Below are positions 1 through 7,694 of a stretch of 64,000 nt of DNA, one piece after another. The notes beneath the pieces are model-generated. The model was not told where the DNA came from. It was given only the letters and a program-made list of their open reading frames with translations, and made no database searches. The position numbers and the translations under genes are program-made. Every line of letters starts with the position of its first letter. Within the stretch, counting starts at the first letter, position 1. The stretch comes from Bradyrhizobium sp. 186 (GTDB lineage: Bacteria; Pseudomonadota; Alphaproteobacteria; Rhizobiales; Xanthobacteraceae), in contig NZ_CP082164.1 of assembly GCF_023101685.1 (NCBI RefSeq), positions 7,750,001-7,814,000 of the forward strand, in the 5' to 3' direction.

Positions 1-388
1 TCACCGGCAGGATTTCCGCGAGCACGTCGATCGCGGGACGGCCGGGCTTTTCGATCAGCGCGATGTAGAAGTCGCCCTTCTTGTCGCTCTGGATTTTTGC
101 TTCGTCGAGCGAGGCAAGGCCGGTCGCCTTCAAGAAACCCTGGATCGCGGGCTCGGCGCCGCCGACGCGCGGGCCGCGGCGCTCTTCCTTCAGATCAGGC
201 TGGCGCGCGGGAATGCCATGCACAGTCAGCGCAAGGCGGCGCGGCGTCGCGAACGCCTTTGCACCTTCGTAGACGAGACCTTCGGCGACCAGCTTGTCGG
301 TGACCATGCGGCGCAGATCATCCGCCGCCTTCGCCTGCATGCGCGCGGGGATTTCTTCCGAAAACAGTTCCAGCAAAAGATCAGGCAT
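1..388 (-). CDS. glyS: Glycine--tRNA ligase beta subunit, N-terminal part (gene runs off the window)
   Basis: This is the first ~129 codons of the beta subunit of the tetrameric glycyl-tRNA synthetase, a cytoplasmic enzyme that charges tRNA-Gly. The translation opens [18 protein letters not shown] and continues with [13 protein letters not shown], which match the family's N-terminus. The rest lies beyond base 1. The ATG (388-386) shares one base with the glyQ stop codon (TGATG), so the two subunits are translationally coupled, as is usual for glyQS. Identity is secure; only the truncation by the window limits the call. Confidence 0.93.
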   Translation of the reverse strand, partial: MPDLLLELFSEEIPARMQAKAADDLRRMVTDKLVAEGLVYEGAKAFATPRRLALTVHGIPARQPDLKEERRGPRVGGAEPAIQGFLKATGLASLDEAKIQSDKKGDFYIALIEKPGRPAIDVLAEILPV

Positions 389-1323
389 CAGGCCGCTCCA
401 CCGGCTTCGGTGTGCATCCAGGCTTCTCCGCAGGCCTTTGCCAATTCGCGGACGCGGAAGATGTAGCTCTGCCGCTCCGTCACCGAGATCACGCCGCGGG
501 CGTCGAGCAGGTTAAAAACATGGCTCGCCTTGATGCACTGGTCATAGGCCGGCAGCGCCATCAAATGCGCCTCGCGCTTGCCGTCCTTCCAGCCTGCGTC
601 GAGATATTTCTTGCAGGCCGCTTCCGCCATCTTGAACTGCTCGAACAGCATCGCGGTGTCGGCGACTTCGAAATTGTGCCGCGAATACTCCCGCTCGGCT
701 TGCAGGAACACGTCGCCATAGGTGACCTTGGCGTCACCGTCGCGGCCGTTGAAGTTGAGGTCGTAGACGCGGTCGACGCCCTGCACATACATCGCGAGGC
801 GCTCGAGCCCGTAGGTGAGCTCGCCCGCGACCGGCGCGCATTCGAAGCCCGCGACCTGCTGGAAGTAGGTGAACTGGCTCACTTCCATGCCGTCGCACCA
901 GCATTCCCACCCCAAGCCCCAGGCGCCCAGCGTCGGGCTCTCCCAGTCGTCCTCGACGAAGCGGATGTCGTGCACGGCGGAATCGATGCCGATCGCGGCG
1001 AGCGACTTCAGGTACAGCTCCTGAAGGTTCGGCGGCGACGGCTTCATGATCACCTGGAACTGGTAGTAGTGCTGCATCCGGTTCGGGTTCTCGCCGTAGC
1101 GGCCGTCCTTCGGCCGGCGCGAGGGCTGCACATAGGCCGCGTTCCAGGGCTTTGGTCCGAGCGCCCGCAGGGTGGTGGCCGGATGAAAGGTGCCTGCGCC
1201 CATCTCCATGTCGTAGGGCTGCAGGATGACGCAGCCCTGCTCGGCCCAGAACCGCTGGAGCGCGAGGATAAAACCCTGGAACGAGTGTTCCGGGCGCATA
1301 TGGGCGGGCAATGAGGCGTCCAT
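388..1323 (-). CDS. glyQ: Glycine--tRNA ligase alpha subunit
   Basis: This is the alpha subunit (311 aa) of bacterial alpha2beta2 glycyl-tRNA synthetase; it carries the class II aminoacylation site. Family hallmarks are clear: [20 protein letters not shown], a downstream [26 protein letters not shown] and [15 protein letters not shown] took the ATG at 1323 ([18 protein letters not shown]). The reading frame stays open to 1392, but those codons do not resemble the family. A later ATG (MRPEHSF) is also possible. It is the promoter-proximal gene of a two-gene operon with glyS. Confidence 0.95.
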   Translation of the reverse strand: MDASLPAHMRPEHSFQGFILALQRFWAEQGCVILQPYDMEMGAGTFHPATTLRALGPKPWNAAYVQPSRRPKDGRYGENPNRMQHYYQFQVIMKPSPPNLQELYLKSLAAIGIDSAVHDIRFVEDDWESPTLGAWGLGWECWCDGMEVSQFTYFQQVAGFECAPVAGELTYGLERLAMYVQGVDRVYDLNFNGRDGDAKVTYGDVFLQAEREYSRHNFEVADTAMLFEQFKMAEAACKKYLDAGWKDGKREAHLMALPAYDQCIKASHVFNLLDARGVISVTERQSYIFRVRELAKACGEAWMHTEAGGAA

Positions 1324-1424
1324 CGTCAGATCGGGCTCTCGCGGGGGTTTTGAATCGCGCGGGACCGTATCGGCGGCGGAGATGGGAATCAAGGCAAAGG
1401 GGTCTTGAAGGGGCCCCCAGCTTC

Positions 1425-1535
1425 CGTCATGGCCGGGGATAGCCGTCCGAAGGACGGCGTCGCTTCCGCTCGCCTACGTCCCGGCCATCCACGGTCTTGT
1501 TGCCTCTCGAAGAACGTGGACGCCCGGGCATGACG
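1425..1535. repeat. Intergenic palindromic repeat (CGTCATGGCCGGG type)
   Basis: A long imperfect palindrome opens with cgtcatggccggg and closes with gcccgggcatgacg. Internal complementary arms include gtcccggccatccacg and cgtggacgcccggg. It lies between glyQ and the small gene upstream of it. A related half-copy sits near 40088-40125. From memory, palindromes of this kind are abundant between Bradyrhizobium genes; copy number cannot be counted here. Confidence 0.7.
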
Positions 1536-1545
1536 GGTGTGGCAA

Positions 1546-1737
1546 CTACCCCGGCCGGTAAGCTCCGGTTACGGGGTCCTGCTTCAGTGTCTGGATGTCC
1601 CCCATATGGGCGGCTTCGGCGACGCGCGACAGGCGCATCTCCTCCAGCTCCTGGTTGATCCTGATAGCGGTCTTGTAGGCCCACCGGACCACGGCAAGTC
1701 CGCCCAGGACGCCCGCGAATGCGACGAACGGCGGCAT
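1546..1737 (-). CDS. Small hypothetical membrane-anchored protein (63 aa)
   Basis: I do not recognise a named family. The protein starts MPPFVAFAGVLGGLAVVRWA, a single hydrophobic helix, followed by a charged stretch (INQELEEMRLSRVAEAA) that looks amphipathic and then a short tail. I chose the ATG at 1737, which has AAGGA seven bases upstream, over the TTG at 1755. It lies between the S49 peptidase gene and glyQ on the same strand. One membrane segment with a cytoplasmic tail is inferred from hydrophobicity only. Confidence 0.6.
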   Translation of the reverse strand: MPPFVAFAGVLGGLAVVRWAYKTAIRINQELEEMRLSRVAEAAHMGDIQTLKQDPVTGAYRPG

Positions 1738-1852
1738 CGGTCGATCCTTGTTCAATGCTCAGCCCCCACGCACATTGTTGCGCAGACCGGGCCGCGCCGC
1801 AATTGGCTCGGCTTGAATTCCCCTTGGACCAAATGGCGCGGCAGCGCGCGCC

Positions 1853-2761
1853 CTAGAACCCGAATTTCGCCCAAATCGCCCGGGTTTCGACCGCCGAAAT
1901 CAGCTCGTCCGGCAGCCCGGCGACCGATTCCAGGGCCGAAAGCTGGCCGGCGCCGGGCGATTTCCGCCCCAGAAGGCCGGAGAGCAGACCGCTCGGCTGT
2001 GCAATCACAGGGGTGAGAACCTTCTCGCCGTAGCGGGCACGAAGAGTTGAGCGGAGATCGCCGATCCCGTCAGCGAGCCCCAGCGCGATCGAACTCTCGC
2101 CGGCCCAATATTCGCCGGTGAACAGGGTGTCGTCGTCGCCCTTCAGCCGCGCGCCGCGACTCTCCTTTACCAGCGCAATGAAGATCTGGTGGATCTCGCG
2201 CTGGATCGCCTTCAGCTTCGCCACGTCATCAGGGTTTTCGGGGAGGAACGGATCGAGCATCGCCTTGTGCGAGCCAGCCGTGTAAAGGCGCCGCTCGATG
2301 CCGAGCCGTTTGATCGCCTCCTGGAGGCCGAAGCTGCCGCCGACCACGCCGATCGAGCCGAGGATCGAGGACGGATCGCAAATAATCTCGTCGCCTGCGC
2401 AGGCGATCATGTAGCCGCCGGACGCCGCGACGTCCTCGACGAACACCAGCACCGGCAGCTTCTTCTCCGCGGCGAGCTGCTTGATGCGCAGATAGATCTG
2501 GCGCGACTGCACCGGCGAGCCACCGGGCGAGTTGATGACCAGCGCCACAGCCTTGGCATTGCGGACAGCGAAAGCGCGCTCCAGCACCCGCGCGAGGCCG
2601 GCGAGCGTCATGCCCGGGCGCAGCGGCGTCACCGCGCCGATCACGCCCGACAACCGCACCACCGGCACCACCGCCGCGCCCGGGCGCAAGCGCGCCGGCA
2701 GATATTGCATGAGTTTATCGGCCAGGCCGGAACCTTCGCGATCGTTCAATTGTTCGGCCAT
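1853..2761 (-). CDS. S49 family serine peptidase (SppA/SohB-like)
   Basis: This 302-aa protein belongs to the ClpP-like S49 peptidases, which cleave signal peptides or other membrane-derived peptides. The core is clear: VALVINSPGGSPVQS near residues 72-86, then ASGGYMIACAGD with the expected nucleophile Ser114, and GSHKAML with the expected general-base Lys166. The Ser-Lys dyad is therefore intact. It is the short single-domain form. No strong membrane anchor is visible at the N-terminus. The ATG at 2761 is the only good start. Confidence 0.88.
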   Translation of the reverse strand: MAEQLNDREGSGLADKLMQYLPARLRPGAAVVPVVRLSGVIGAVTPLRPGMTLAGLARVLERAFAVRNAKAVALVINSPGGSPVQSRQIYLRIKQLAAEKKLPVLVFVEDVAASGGYMIACAGDEIICDPSSILGSIGVVGGSFGLQEAIKRLGIERRLYTAGSHKAMLDPFLPENPDDVAKLKAIQREIHQIFIALVKESRGARLKGDDDTLFTGEYWAGESSIALGLADGIGDLRSTLRARYGEKVLTPVIAQPSGLLSGLLGRKSPGAGQLSALESVAGLPDELISAVETRAIWAKFGF

Positions 2762-2872
2762 GCCATTACCTCTGATTTACCATTTCTTATCACGTGACTG
2801 TCATTGGAAGTGCCTGGAACGTGTTTTGCAGATTTCCCGTTGGGAGGATGCAATGCGGCAGCGGAGAACGAC

Positions 2873-2971
2873 ATGAAAATCTATCTGCTGATACTGCTGA
2901 TCGGCGCGCTTTTCACGGCGATTCGCTTTACGTCCCCCGAGAGGCAGCAGTCGGAATCGCTTCCGCAGTAA
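2873..2971 (+). CDS. Putative 32-aa membrane miniprotein
   Basis: A short ORF encodes MKIYLLILLIGALFTAIRFT followed by a polar tail SPERQQSESLPQ. The first 18 residues form one hydrophobic helix. A GGAG lies six bases before the ATG, a good ribosome binding site. It lies between the divergent S49 peptidase gene and the convergent trmN6, ending only 4 bp before the trmN6 stop. No homologue is known to me. The call rests on the ribosome site, the helix and the unoccupied position. Confidence 0.5.
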   Translation: MKIYLLILLIGALFTAIRFTSPERQQSESLPQ

Positions 2972-2975
2972 GCCG

Positions 2976-3737
2976 TCACGACAACGGCAACGCCGCCCTC
3001 CCTTCCAGAATATCCGTCACCTTTTTGTTAGGCACGCGTGACTCTTCGTTAAGCATGAGGCCCGGCAGCAATCGTGTCGGCGCCCTGCCGCCTTTGATCG
3101 CGCGCACCAGCACGCGGATCGCGGGTCGCCCTGCCTCACCATGGACCGGCAGGACCGAGACGCTGCCGAAGCCGCGTGACAGCGCTGCCAAAACCTCTGC
3201 TATCCCATCTGCACGCCAGATCAAGGTCAGCACACCGTTCGATCGGAGGATGCGCCGCGCCGCATGCACCCATGCATCCAGCGTCTCGTCCGTTGCGACA
3301 TGTGCGACGTGCCGCGCCTGATCCGGAGAACCGCGATGCCGCGCCGGATCGTTGAAGGGGGGGTTGGTCAGCACAATGTCGACACTGTCGGGCACGAGCC
3401 CACTTGCCGCAAAGGCTTGCGCATCGGCTGTGACGTCGAGCACGATCGCCTCCGCAGCGATCGCATTCGCTGTCGCATTGGCGCAAGCAAGCTCCGCCAG
3501 CTCCGGATCGATCTCGACCAGGCTGAGGTGGATGCCGGCCACGCGCCGGGCCAGCGCCAGCCCCGCCGCGCCGATGCCGGCGCCGAGATCGACCACGCGG
3601 TCACCCGCCCGGGCCTCCGTCGCCGCCGCAAGCAAAATGGCATCGTGCCCGGCGCGGTGGCCGGACCGCTTCTGCTTCAGCCGCAGCTGACCGCCGAGGA
3701 AGGCGTCCTCGGTGATATCTGCTGCGGCCTCAGTCAT
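2976..3737 (-). CDS. trmN6: tRNA1(Val) A37 N6-methyltransferase-like protein
   Basis: This is a SAM-dependent methyltransferase of 253 aa resembling TrmN6 (YfiC), which makes N6-methyladenosine at A37 of tRNA1(Val). The protein has DAILLAAAT, then the SAM motif VVDLGAGIGAAGLALA around residues 49-64, and the adenine-methylase signature VLTNPPFND. The family opening (FLGGQLRLKQKRSGHRAGHD) is present. Its ATG at 3737 overlaps the end of the upstream DUF2007 gene by 8 bp, so the two form an operon. Assignment to tRNA rather than another N6-adenine substrate is by family resemblance. Confidence 0.82.
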   Translation of the reverse strand: MTEAAADITEDAFLGGQLRLKQKRSGHRAGHDAILLAAATEARAGDRVVDLGAGIGAAGLALARRVAGIHLSLVEIDPELAELACANATANAIAAEAIVLDVTADAQAFAASGLVPDSVDIVLTNPPFNDPARHRGSPDQARHVAHVATDETLDAWVHAARRILRSNGVLTLIWRADGIAEVLAALSRGFGSVSVLPVHGEAGRPAIRVLVRAIKGGRAPTRLLPGLMLNEESRVPNKKVTDILEGRAALPLS

Positions 3738-3957
3738 CGCCGCGCAATTCGTGGCTGAGCCCGGCCTCAGTCAGGAGCTGCCGGGCCTCGAGGGCGTCGT
3801 CCTCATGGACCAGGATCCGCCGCGGCAAAATGCCGAGCGAGCCCTCGATGATGCTCATGTTCTGGTCCAGCACCAGATGATGGATGTTGGCGCCATCGAG
3901 CAGCGCGCCGATCGCCGACACCAGCACAATATCGTTGGTCCGAACCAGTTCTCGCAA
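3730..3957 (-). CDS. DUF2007 domain protein (putative signal-transducing protein), TTG start
   Basis: This 75-aa protein reads MRELVRTNDIVLVSAIGALL and then LDGANIHHLVLDQNMS, the compact DUF2007 fold related to PII-like sensors. Function is unknown. There is no ATG in the right place. I chose the TTG at 3957, which follows AGGAGG at an ideal six-base spacing. The gene overlaps trmN6 by 8 bp and is divergent from the polyprenyl synthase gene. A 453-codon reading frame runs through it on the same strand but is a GC-driven shadow of the opposite gene. Confidence 0.8.
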   Translation of the reverse strand: MRELVRTNDIVLVSAIGALLDGANIHHLVLDQNMSIIEGSLGILPRRILVHEDDALEARQLLTEAGLSHELRGDD

Positions 3958-4086
3958 AACACCGGCCTCCTGCCTGACGGGGGTTAAGGCAAAGTCAATG
4001 GTTCCGCAGCCCTTGCCGCATCCCCGTCCAGTTTCTATTGTCTTTGCATCAGAATAGCCCTTCCGGGGCAAATATTGGAGACCGGC

Positions 4087-5094
4087 GTGGCCGTCATCGT
4101 ACCTTTCGAAACTCCCGGCGCGTCGATCGAAGAGCTGGTTGCCCTTGTCGCTCCCGACATGGAGCGCGTCAACGCGACGATTTTGTCGCGGACCGGGTCC
4201 GAGGTGACCATGATCCCGGATGTGGCCAACCATTTGATCTCCTCCGGGGGAAAACGCCTGCGGCCGATGCTGACGCTCGCCATGGCGAACCTCGCCGGCT
4301 ACACCGGCGACGGCCACATCAAGCTGGCCGCCTCCGTCGAATTCATGCACACCGCAACGCTCCTGCACGACGACGTCGTCGACGAGAGCGAGATGCGCCG
4401 GGGCAAGCTCTCGGCGCGCATGCTCTGGGGCAACGAGGCGAGCGTGCTGGTCGGCGACTTCCTGCTCGGCCAGGCCTTTCGCATGATGGTCGAGGTCGGC
4501 TCGCTCCGGGCGCTCGACATCCTCTCCGCGGCCGCCGCGACCATCGCCGAGGGCGAGGTGATGCAGCTTGCCGCCGCCAAGAACACCGCGACCACCGAGG
4601 ACGAATATCTCGCCGTGATCCGCGGCAAGACCGCCGAGCTGTTCGCGGCCGCCTGCGAGGTCGGGCCCGTGATCGGCAACCGCCCGAAGGCGGAGCAGAC
4701 CGCCTGCCGCTCGGTCGGCATGAATCTCGGCATCGCCTTCCAGCTCGTCGACGACGTGCTCGACTATGGCGGCAAGAGCGCAAAGCTCGGCAAGAACACC
4801 GGCGACGATTTCCGCGAAGGCAAAATCACACTGCCGGTGGTGCTCGCCTTCCGCCGCGGCAATGACACCGAGCGCGCCTTCTGGATCCGGGCGCTCGAAC
4901 GCGGCGAGATCGGCGACGGCGATCTCGATCACGCCATCGGGCTGATGAACAAGCACCGCACCCTCGAGGACACGCTCAGCCGCGCCCAGCACTACGGCGC
5001 CATGGCGGTCGACGCGCTCGCGCTGTTCCCGTCCTCGCCGATGAAGAGCGCGCTGGAGCAGGTCGTGGCGTTCTGCCTGGCGCGGTCGCATTAG
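4087..5094 (+). CDS. ispB: Polyprenyl (octaprenyl-type) diphosphate synthase
   Basis: This trans-prenyltransferase (335 aa) extends farnesyl diphosphate with IPP to make the long side chain of ubiquinone. Both aspartate-rich motifs are present: HDDVVDE near residues 94-100 and QLVDDVLDY in the C-terminal half. GGKRLRPML and the GKTAELF region are also present. The frame allows a TTG at 4075, but the GTG at 4087 (MAVIVPFETPG) has GGAG six bases upstream and is preferred. Chain length cannot be set from sequence alone; the decaprenyl form is usual in alphaproteobacteria. Confidence 0.88.
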   Translation: MAVIVPFETPGASIEELVALVAPDMERVNATILSRTGSEVTMIPDVANHLISSGGKRLRPMLTLAMANLAGYTGDGHIKLAASVEFMHTATLLHDDVVDESEMRRGKLSARMLWGNEASVLVGDFLLGQAFRMMVEVGSLRALDILSAAAATIAEGEVMQLAAAKNTATTEDEYLAVIRGKTAELFAAACEVGPVIGNRPKAEQTACRSVGMNLGIAFQLVDDVLDYGGKSAKLGKNTGDDFREGKITLPVVLAFRRGNDTERAFWIRALERGEIGDGDLDHAIGLMNKHRTLEDTLSRAQHYGAMAVDALALFPSSPMKSALEQVVAFCLARSH

Positions 5095-5188
5095 GTCTTC
5101 GCGTTACTTCGGTACACTGCCTGCACATCCGCGTCGTCCCGGCGAAGGCGGACGACGTTGTTGAGATAGCACCCCACTGCATCAACAC

Positions 5189-5206
5189 CGTCATTGCGCA
5201 GCGAAG
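5189..5206. repeat. Left fragment of a palindromic repeat interrupted by the IS element
   Basis: The 18 bases starting cgtcattgcg and ending cagcgaag are the start of the repeat whose remainder lies at 6980-7037 beyond the insertion sequence. The other arm of the palindrome (ctggattgcttcgctgcgctcgcaatgacg in two pieces at 7008-7037) predicts that caatccag should follow directly. That sequence is found at the far side of the element. Confidence 0.75.
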
Positions 5207-5210
5207 ATTC

Positions 5211-5222
5211 CATGGGGAGTGG
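5211..5222 (+). repeat. Left subterminal inverted repeat of the IS element
   Basis: Reads catggggagtgg. Its reverse complement matches 6964-6975 at 10 of 12 positions. It begins four bases inside the left boundary. Confidence 0.7.
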
Positions 5223-5281
5223 ATAGCGACCAGGTCTGAGGCCAGACTGAGGTTGCTGACCCCCTCAACCTGGAGACGACG

Positions 5282-6463
5282 ATGTTGCTCGATCATCCTT
5301 CCGACGGACCGACCGCTATCCGCACGCAGTTTGGCGCAATTTTTGTGTCTTTGGAACTGAGCCGTTCGACGTGGGTGATTACGTCACTTTCGCCTGGTAC
5401 GGGCGAGAAGATGTCCAGGCACAGCGTCACGGCCGGCGATACGGCTGAGCTGATGAAGCTGTTTGCGGAACTCAGGCGCAAGGCGGAGGCCAGGACCCGC
5501 GAGAGCTATCCGATCATCACGATCCAGGAAGCTGGGCTGGACGGGTTCTGGCTGCACCGTGTTCTGCAACAGAACGGCATTGAGAGCCACGTGGTCGATC
5601 CCGCCTCGATTGCGACGTCGCGACGGCGGCGGCGGGCCAAGACTGACAGGCTCGATGGCGAGGCGCTGTTGCGGGCGCTTCTGGCCTACAAGCGCGGCGA
5701 GCCGCGGGTCTGTGCGATGGTGGTTGCGCCCTCGCCTGAAGAGGAGGACCGGCGCAGGCTGTGTCGCGAACGAGCGACGCTGATCGCCGAGCGCATCACG
5801 CATGTGAACCGGATCAAGGGTCTTCTGTTCGCGCAGGGGATATCCGACTACGTGCCGCTGCGGCGCAATCGGCGGGCGCGGCTTGAGGCCTTGCGCACGG
5901 GCGACGGGCGGGAGCTGCCTTCGCATTTGAAGGCGCAGATCGGCCGCGAGCTCGATCGGGTCGAACTGCTTCTGGAACAGATCAAGGCGGTCGAGGCCGC
6001 GCGAGATGCTCTGCTGGCCGCAGCCCGGAAGCCTGCAGACAAGAACGCTGCAGACAAGGTCGCGCCGGATCCGGTGGCGATGCTGCTGGCCTTGAAAGGG
6101 CTCGGCGCCAACTTTGCGGCCGTGCTCTGGTCGGAGGCGTTCTACCGGCAGTTCTCCAACCGCCGCCAGGTCGCCGCCTATGCGGGGCTTGCGGCGACGC
6201 CGTGGCAAAGCGGAGGCATCCGGCACGAGCAGGGCGTGTCGAAGGCCGGCAATCCCAGGCTGCGGACCACAATGATCCAGCTCGCCTGGCTGTGGATACG
6301 TCACCAGCCGCAGTCGGCCCTGACGCGCTGGTTCAAGGAGCGAAGCCCGCAAGGCCGCAAGCGCGCGATCGTGGCGCTGGCGCGCAAGCTTCTCGTGACC
6401 TTGTGGAAGTATGTCACCGCGGGCGAGACCATCGAGGGGGCCGTGATGAAGCCCGCCGCCTGA
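5282..6463 (+). CDS. IS110-family transposase (RNA-guided DEDD recombinase type)
   Basis: This 393-aa protein has the IS110 two-domain plan: an N-terminal RuvC-like domain (about residues 18-170), a helical linker, and the C-terminal Transposase_20 domain (about 260-370). Acidic motifs are FVSLELS (Glu25 where the family usually has Asp), IQEAGLDGF and AKTDRLDGEAL. The C-terminal domain carries YAGLAATPWQSGG and GVSKAGNPRLRT; the serine in WQSGG is the likely nucleophile position. GGAG lies six bases before the ATG. Close relatives are common in Bradyrhizobium, from memory. No frameshift or truncation is seen. Confidence 0.92.
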   Translation: MLLDHPSDGPTAIRTQFGAIFVSLELSRSTWVITSLSPGTGEKMSRHSVTAGDTAELMKLFAELRRKAEARTRESYPIITIQEAGLDGFWLHRVLQQNGIESHVVDPASIATSRRRRRAKTDRLDGEALLRALLAYKRGEPRVCAMVVAPSPEEEDRRRLCRERATLIAERITHVNRIKGLLFAQGISDYVPLRRNRRARLEALRTGDGRELPSHLKAQIGRELDRVELLLEQIKAVEAARDALLAAARKPADKNAADKVAPDPVAMLLALKGLGANFAAVLWSEAFYRQFSNRRQVAAYAGLAATPWQSGGIRHEQGVSKAGNPRLRTTMIQLAWLWIRHQPQSALTRWFKERSPQGRKRAIVALARKLLVTLWKYVTAGETIEGAVMKPAA

Positions 6464-6527
6464 TCCGGACCGCACCAAGCGGCGTGCTTCGCCGCCCGCG
6501 CGCAACGAAAGAACCATAACCCATCTG

Positions 6528-6705
6528 CCGAGGCCCGATCAGTCTCGGAAGATCCGGGTGGACGAACCGATGGATTGCATGGCTTCAAACGCCGCAACGA
6601 AGAATGGCCTCGTCCTCTCGAGCCTGCCCGCCGCAAGCGGAATCGTGGTGCAGTCGCCTTGTGCGACGACCGAATGTGAGTTTGATCTGGCAAGCAACCC
6701 AGATC
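6528..6705 (+). ncRNA. Candidate bridge RNA (seekRNA) of the IS element
   Basis: A ~178-nt segment downstream of the transposase folds by eye into four parts. (1) A 5' hairpin ccgag/ctcgg (6528-6548). (2) A loop closed by ggacga/tcgtcc (6560-6565 with 6610-6615). It contains tggattgc (6571-6578), the reverse complement of the target right of the core, and gcaacgaag (6594-6602), an 8/9 match to the target left of the core. (3) A second loop containing ggaatc (6639-6644), the reverse complement of the left element end, and atgtgag (6674-6680), identical to the right element end, around the hairpin gtcgc/gcgac. (4) A closing hairpin gatctgg/ccagatc (6684-6705). This mirrors the target-loop/donor-loop plan known for IS110-family guide RNAs. 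Exact ends are unknown. Confidence 0.62.
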
Positions 6706-6963
6706 GTCGAACCGGCTCGACCCTTGGATCGCAAATGCGAGGATGGCAGATGCCCTGACAGAACCGCCAACGCGAGGAGCTCCTATCGGCCCAACGCACC
6801 AAGCATGATGGCGTGCTCGCTCAACTCAAGGCCAAGCCGCTTCGCGGCGGCCCTAACAGGCCGGCCTTGACTTGATCTGCGCGCGCCATCCTGCAGAACC
6901 CGCGGTCGGGACGAAGAGGTGGCTGCAGTCGAACAAAAAGGTGACTGCTCATCCTTGACATAC
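6706..6963. other. Remaining right non-coding end of the IS element
   Basis: About 260 bp inside the element between the candidate guide RNA and the right inverted repeat. It has no convincing ORF. One inverted-repeat stretch (aaggcc ... ggcctt, about 6830-6869) could fold. I see no function beyond forming part of the element end. Confidence 0.5.
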
Positions 6964-6975
6964 ACATTCCCCATG
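6964..6975 (-). repeat. Right subterminal inverted repeat of the IS element
   Basis: Reads acattccccatg on the plus strand, pairing with 5211-5222 (10 of 12). It ends four bases before the right boundary AG core. Confidence 0.7.
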
Positions 6976-6979
6976 TGAG

Positions 6980-7037
6980 CAATCCAGAAACTTTCCGCGG
7001 CGGCAGACTGGATTGCTTCGCTGCGCTCGCAATGACG
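6980..7037. repeat. Right part of the palindromic repeat split by the IS element
   Basis: Starts caatccagaaac and ends with the arm that is complementary to 5189-5206 plus the first bases of this segment. Together the two parts rebuild a ~75-bp hairpin-forming repeat, with a four-base length difference between the arms. Confidence 0.75.
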
Positions 7038-7140
7038 GCGCGATGTGCACGAGCGCCTCCACTTACATTCCAACTCGGAGCCGCAGTTTCGCATGCTTGC
7101 GGCATATCTCCGCAAGCGCCCGGAGCTGTCAGTTCGAGTG

Positions 7141-7157
7141 ACTTGCATTTTGCAAGT
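7141..7157. promoter_or_regulatory. Perfect dyad, likely operator for the HxlR regulator
   Basis: ACTTGCA-TTT-TGCAAGT is a perfect 7-bp inverted repeat ending 20 bases before the HxlR-family start codon. Its position suggests autoregulation, since HxlR proteins bind short dyads near their own promoters. The operator role is inferred. Confidence 0.55.
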
Positions 7158-7177
7158 AACATGACTAGCTTGACCTC

Positions 7178-7693
7178 ATGCAGCCCAAATCCGCCTCCAT
7201 CATGGAATGCCCGGTCGGCCGCGCTGTGGAAACGGTCGGCGAATGGTGGAGCATCCTGATCCTGCGGGATGCGTTTCAGGGTGCGACGCACTTTGATGAG
7301 TTCGAGCAAAGCCTCGGGATCGCGCCGAACATCCTGTCGCGGCGCCTCGCCCATCTCACCGAGACCGGCATGTTCGTTCGCCGCCGCTACAGCGAGCGGC
7401 CGCCGCGCCACGAATATGTGCTGACGCCGAAAGCACGAGATTTCTTCCCCGTGATCGCGACGCTGCTCGCCTGGGGCAACAGGCATCTCGCGCCAAAGGG
7501 CGAAGCCATCGTGCTGGCGAACCGGGACGATAGTCGTCCGCTCGATCCGGTCGTGGTCGACGCCATCGACATGCATCCGATCACGCTCGCCAACGCAGTC
7601 GTCATTCCCGGTCCGCGCGCAAGCCGCGGCATGCGCCGGCGGCTCGCTTCGCTCAAGGCCATGAACCCGGCCGTTGCGCCGGCTGGAGAATGA
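7178..7693 (+). CDS. HxlR-family transcriptional regulator
   Basis: This 171-aa winged-helix protein has the HxlR signature: MECPVGRAVETVGEWWSILILRD, with a conserved cysteine near the N-terminus, then FEQSLGIAPNILSRRLAHL and a PRHEYVLTPKARDF wing. Members often sense electrophiles or oxidants through the cysteine. It is longer than the usual 110-130 aa because of a C-terminal extension of about 60 residues without recognised motifs. It ends one base before the FabF-like start codon, so the two are one transcription unit. The dyad at 7141-7157 is its probable operator. Confidence 0.87.
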   Translation: MQPKSASIMECPVGRAVETVGEWWSILILRDAFQGATHFDEFEQSLGIAPNILSRRLAHLTETGMFVRRRYSERPPRHEYVLTPKARDFFPVIATLLAWGNRHLAPKGEAIVLANRDDSRPLDPVVVDAIDMHPITLANAVVIPGPRASRGMRRRLASLKAMNPAVAPAGE

Positions 7694-7694
7694 C

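Larger units (their letters stand above)
5207..6979 (+). mobile_element. IS110-family insertion sequence, IS1111-like layout, inserted in a palindromic repeat
   Basis: The element is about 1.77 kb. It holds one transposase gene, a short left non-coding end (75 bp) and a long right one (about 515 bp). The ends are defined three ways. A palindromic repeat is split between 5206 and 6980. The dinucleotide AG (CT on the other strand) is present at both junctions (5205-5206 and 6978-6979). Subterminal inverted repeats lie at 5211-5222 and 6964-6975 (10 of 12 match). Subterminal repeats plus a long right end are typical of the IS1111 subgroup. No target duplication beyond the shared core is visible. 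The element appears complete and potentially active. Confidence 0.85.

Noticed and set aside
412..1314. 300-codon plus-strand frame
   Set aside because: Antisense to glyQ; composition of a shadow frame.
3730..5091. 453-codon minus-strand frame
   Set aside because: Most of it is antisense to the polyprenyl synthase gene. Only its last 75 codons (DUF2007, TTG 3957) are real, supported by AGGAGG.
6539..6802. Small frames within the right end of the IS element
   Set aside because: They overlap the structured region proposed as a guide RNA and have no protein-like features.
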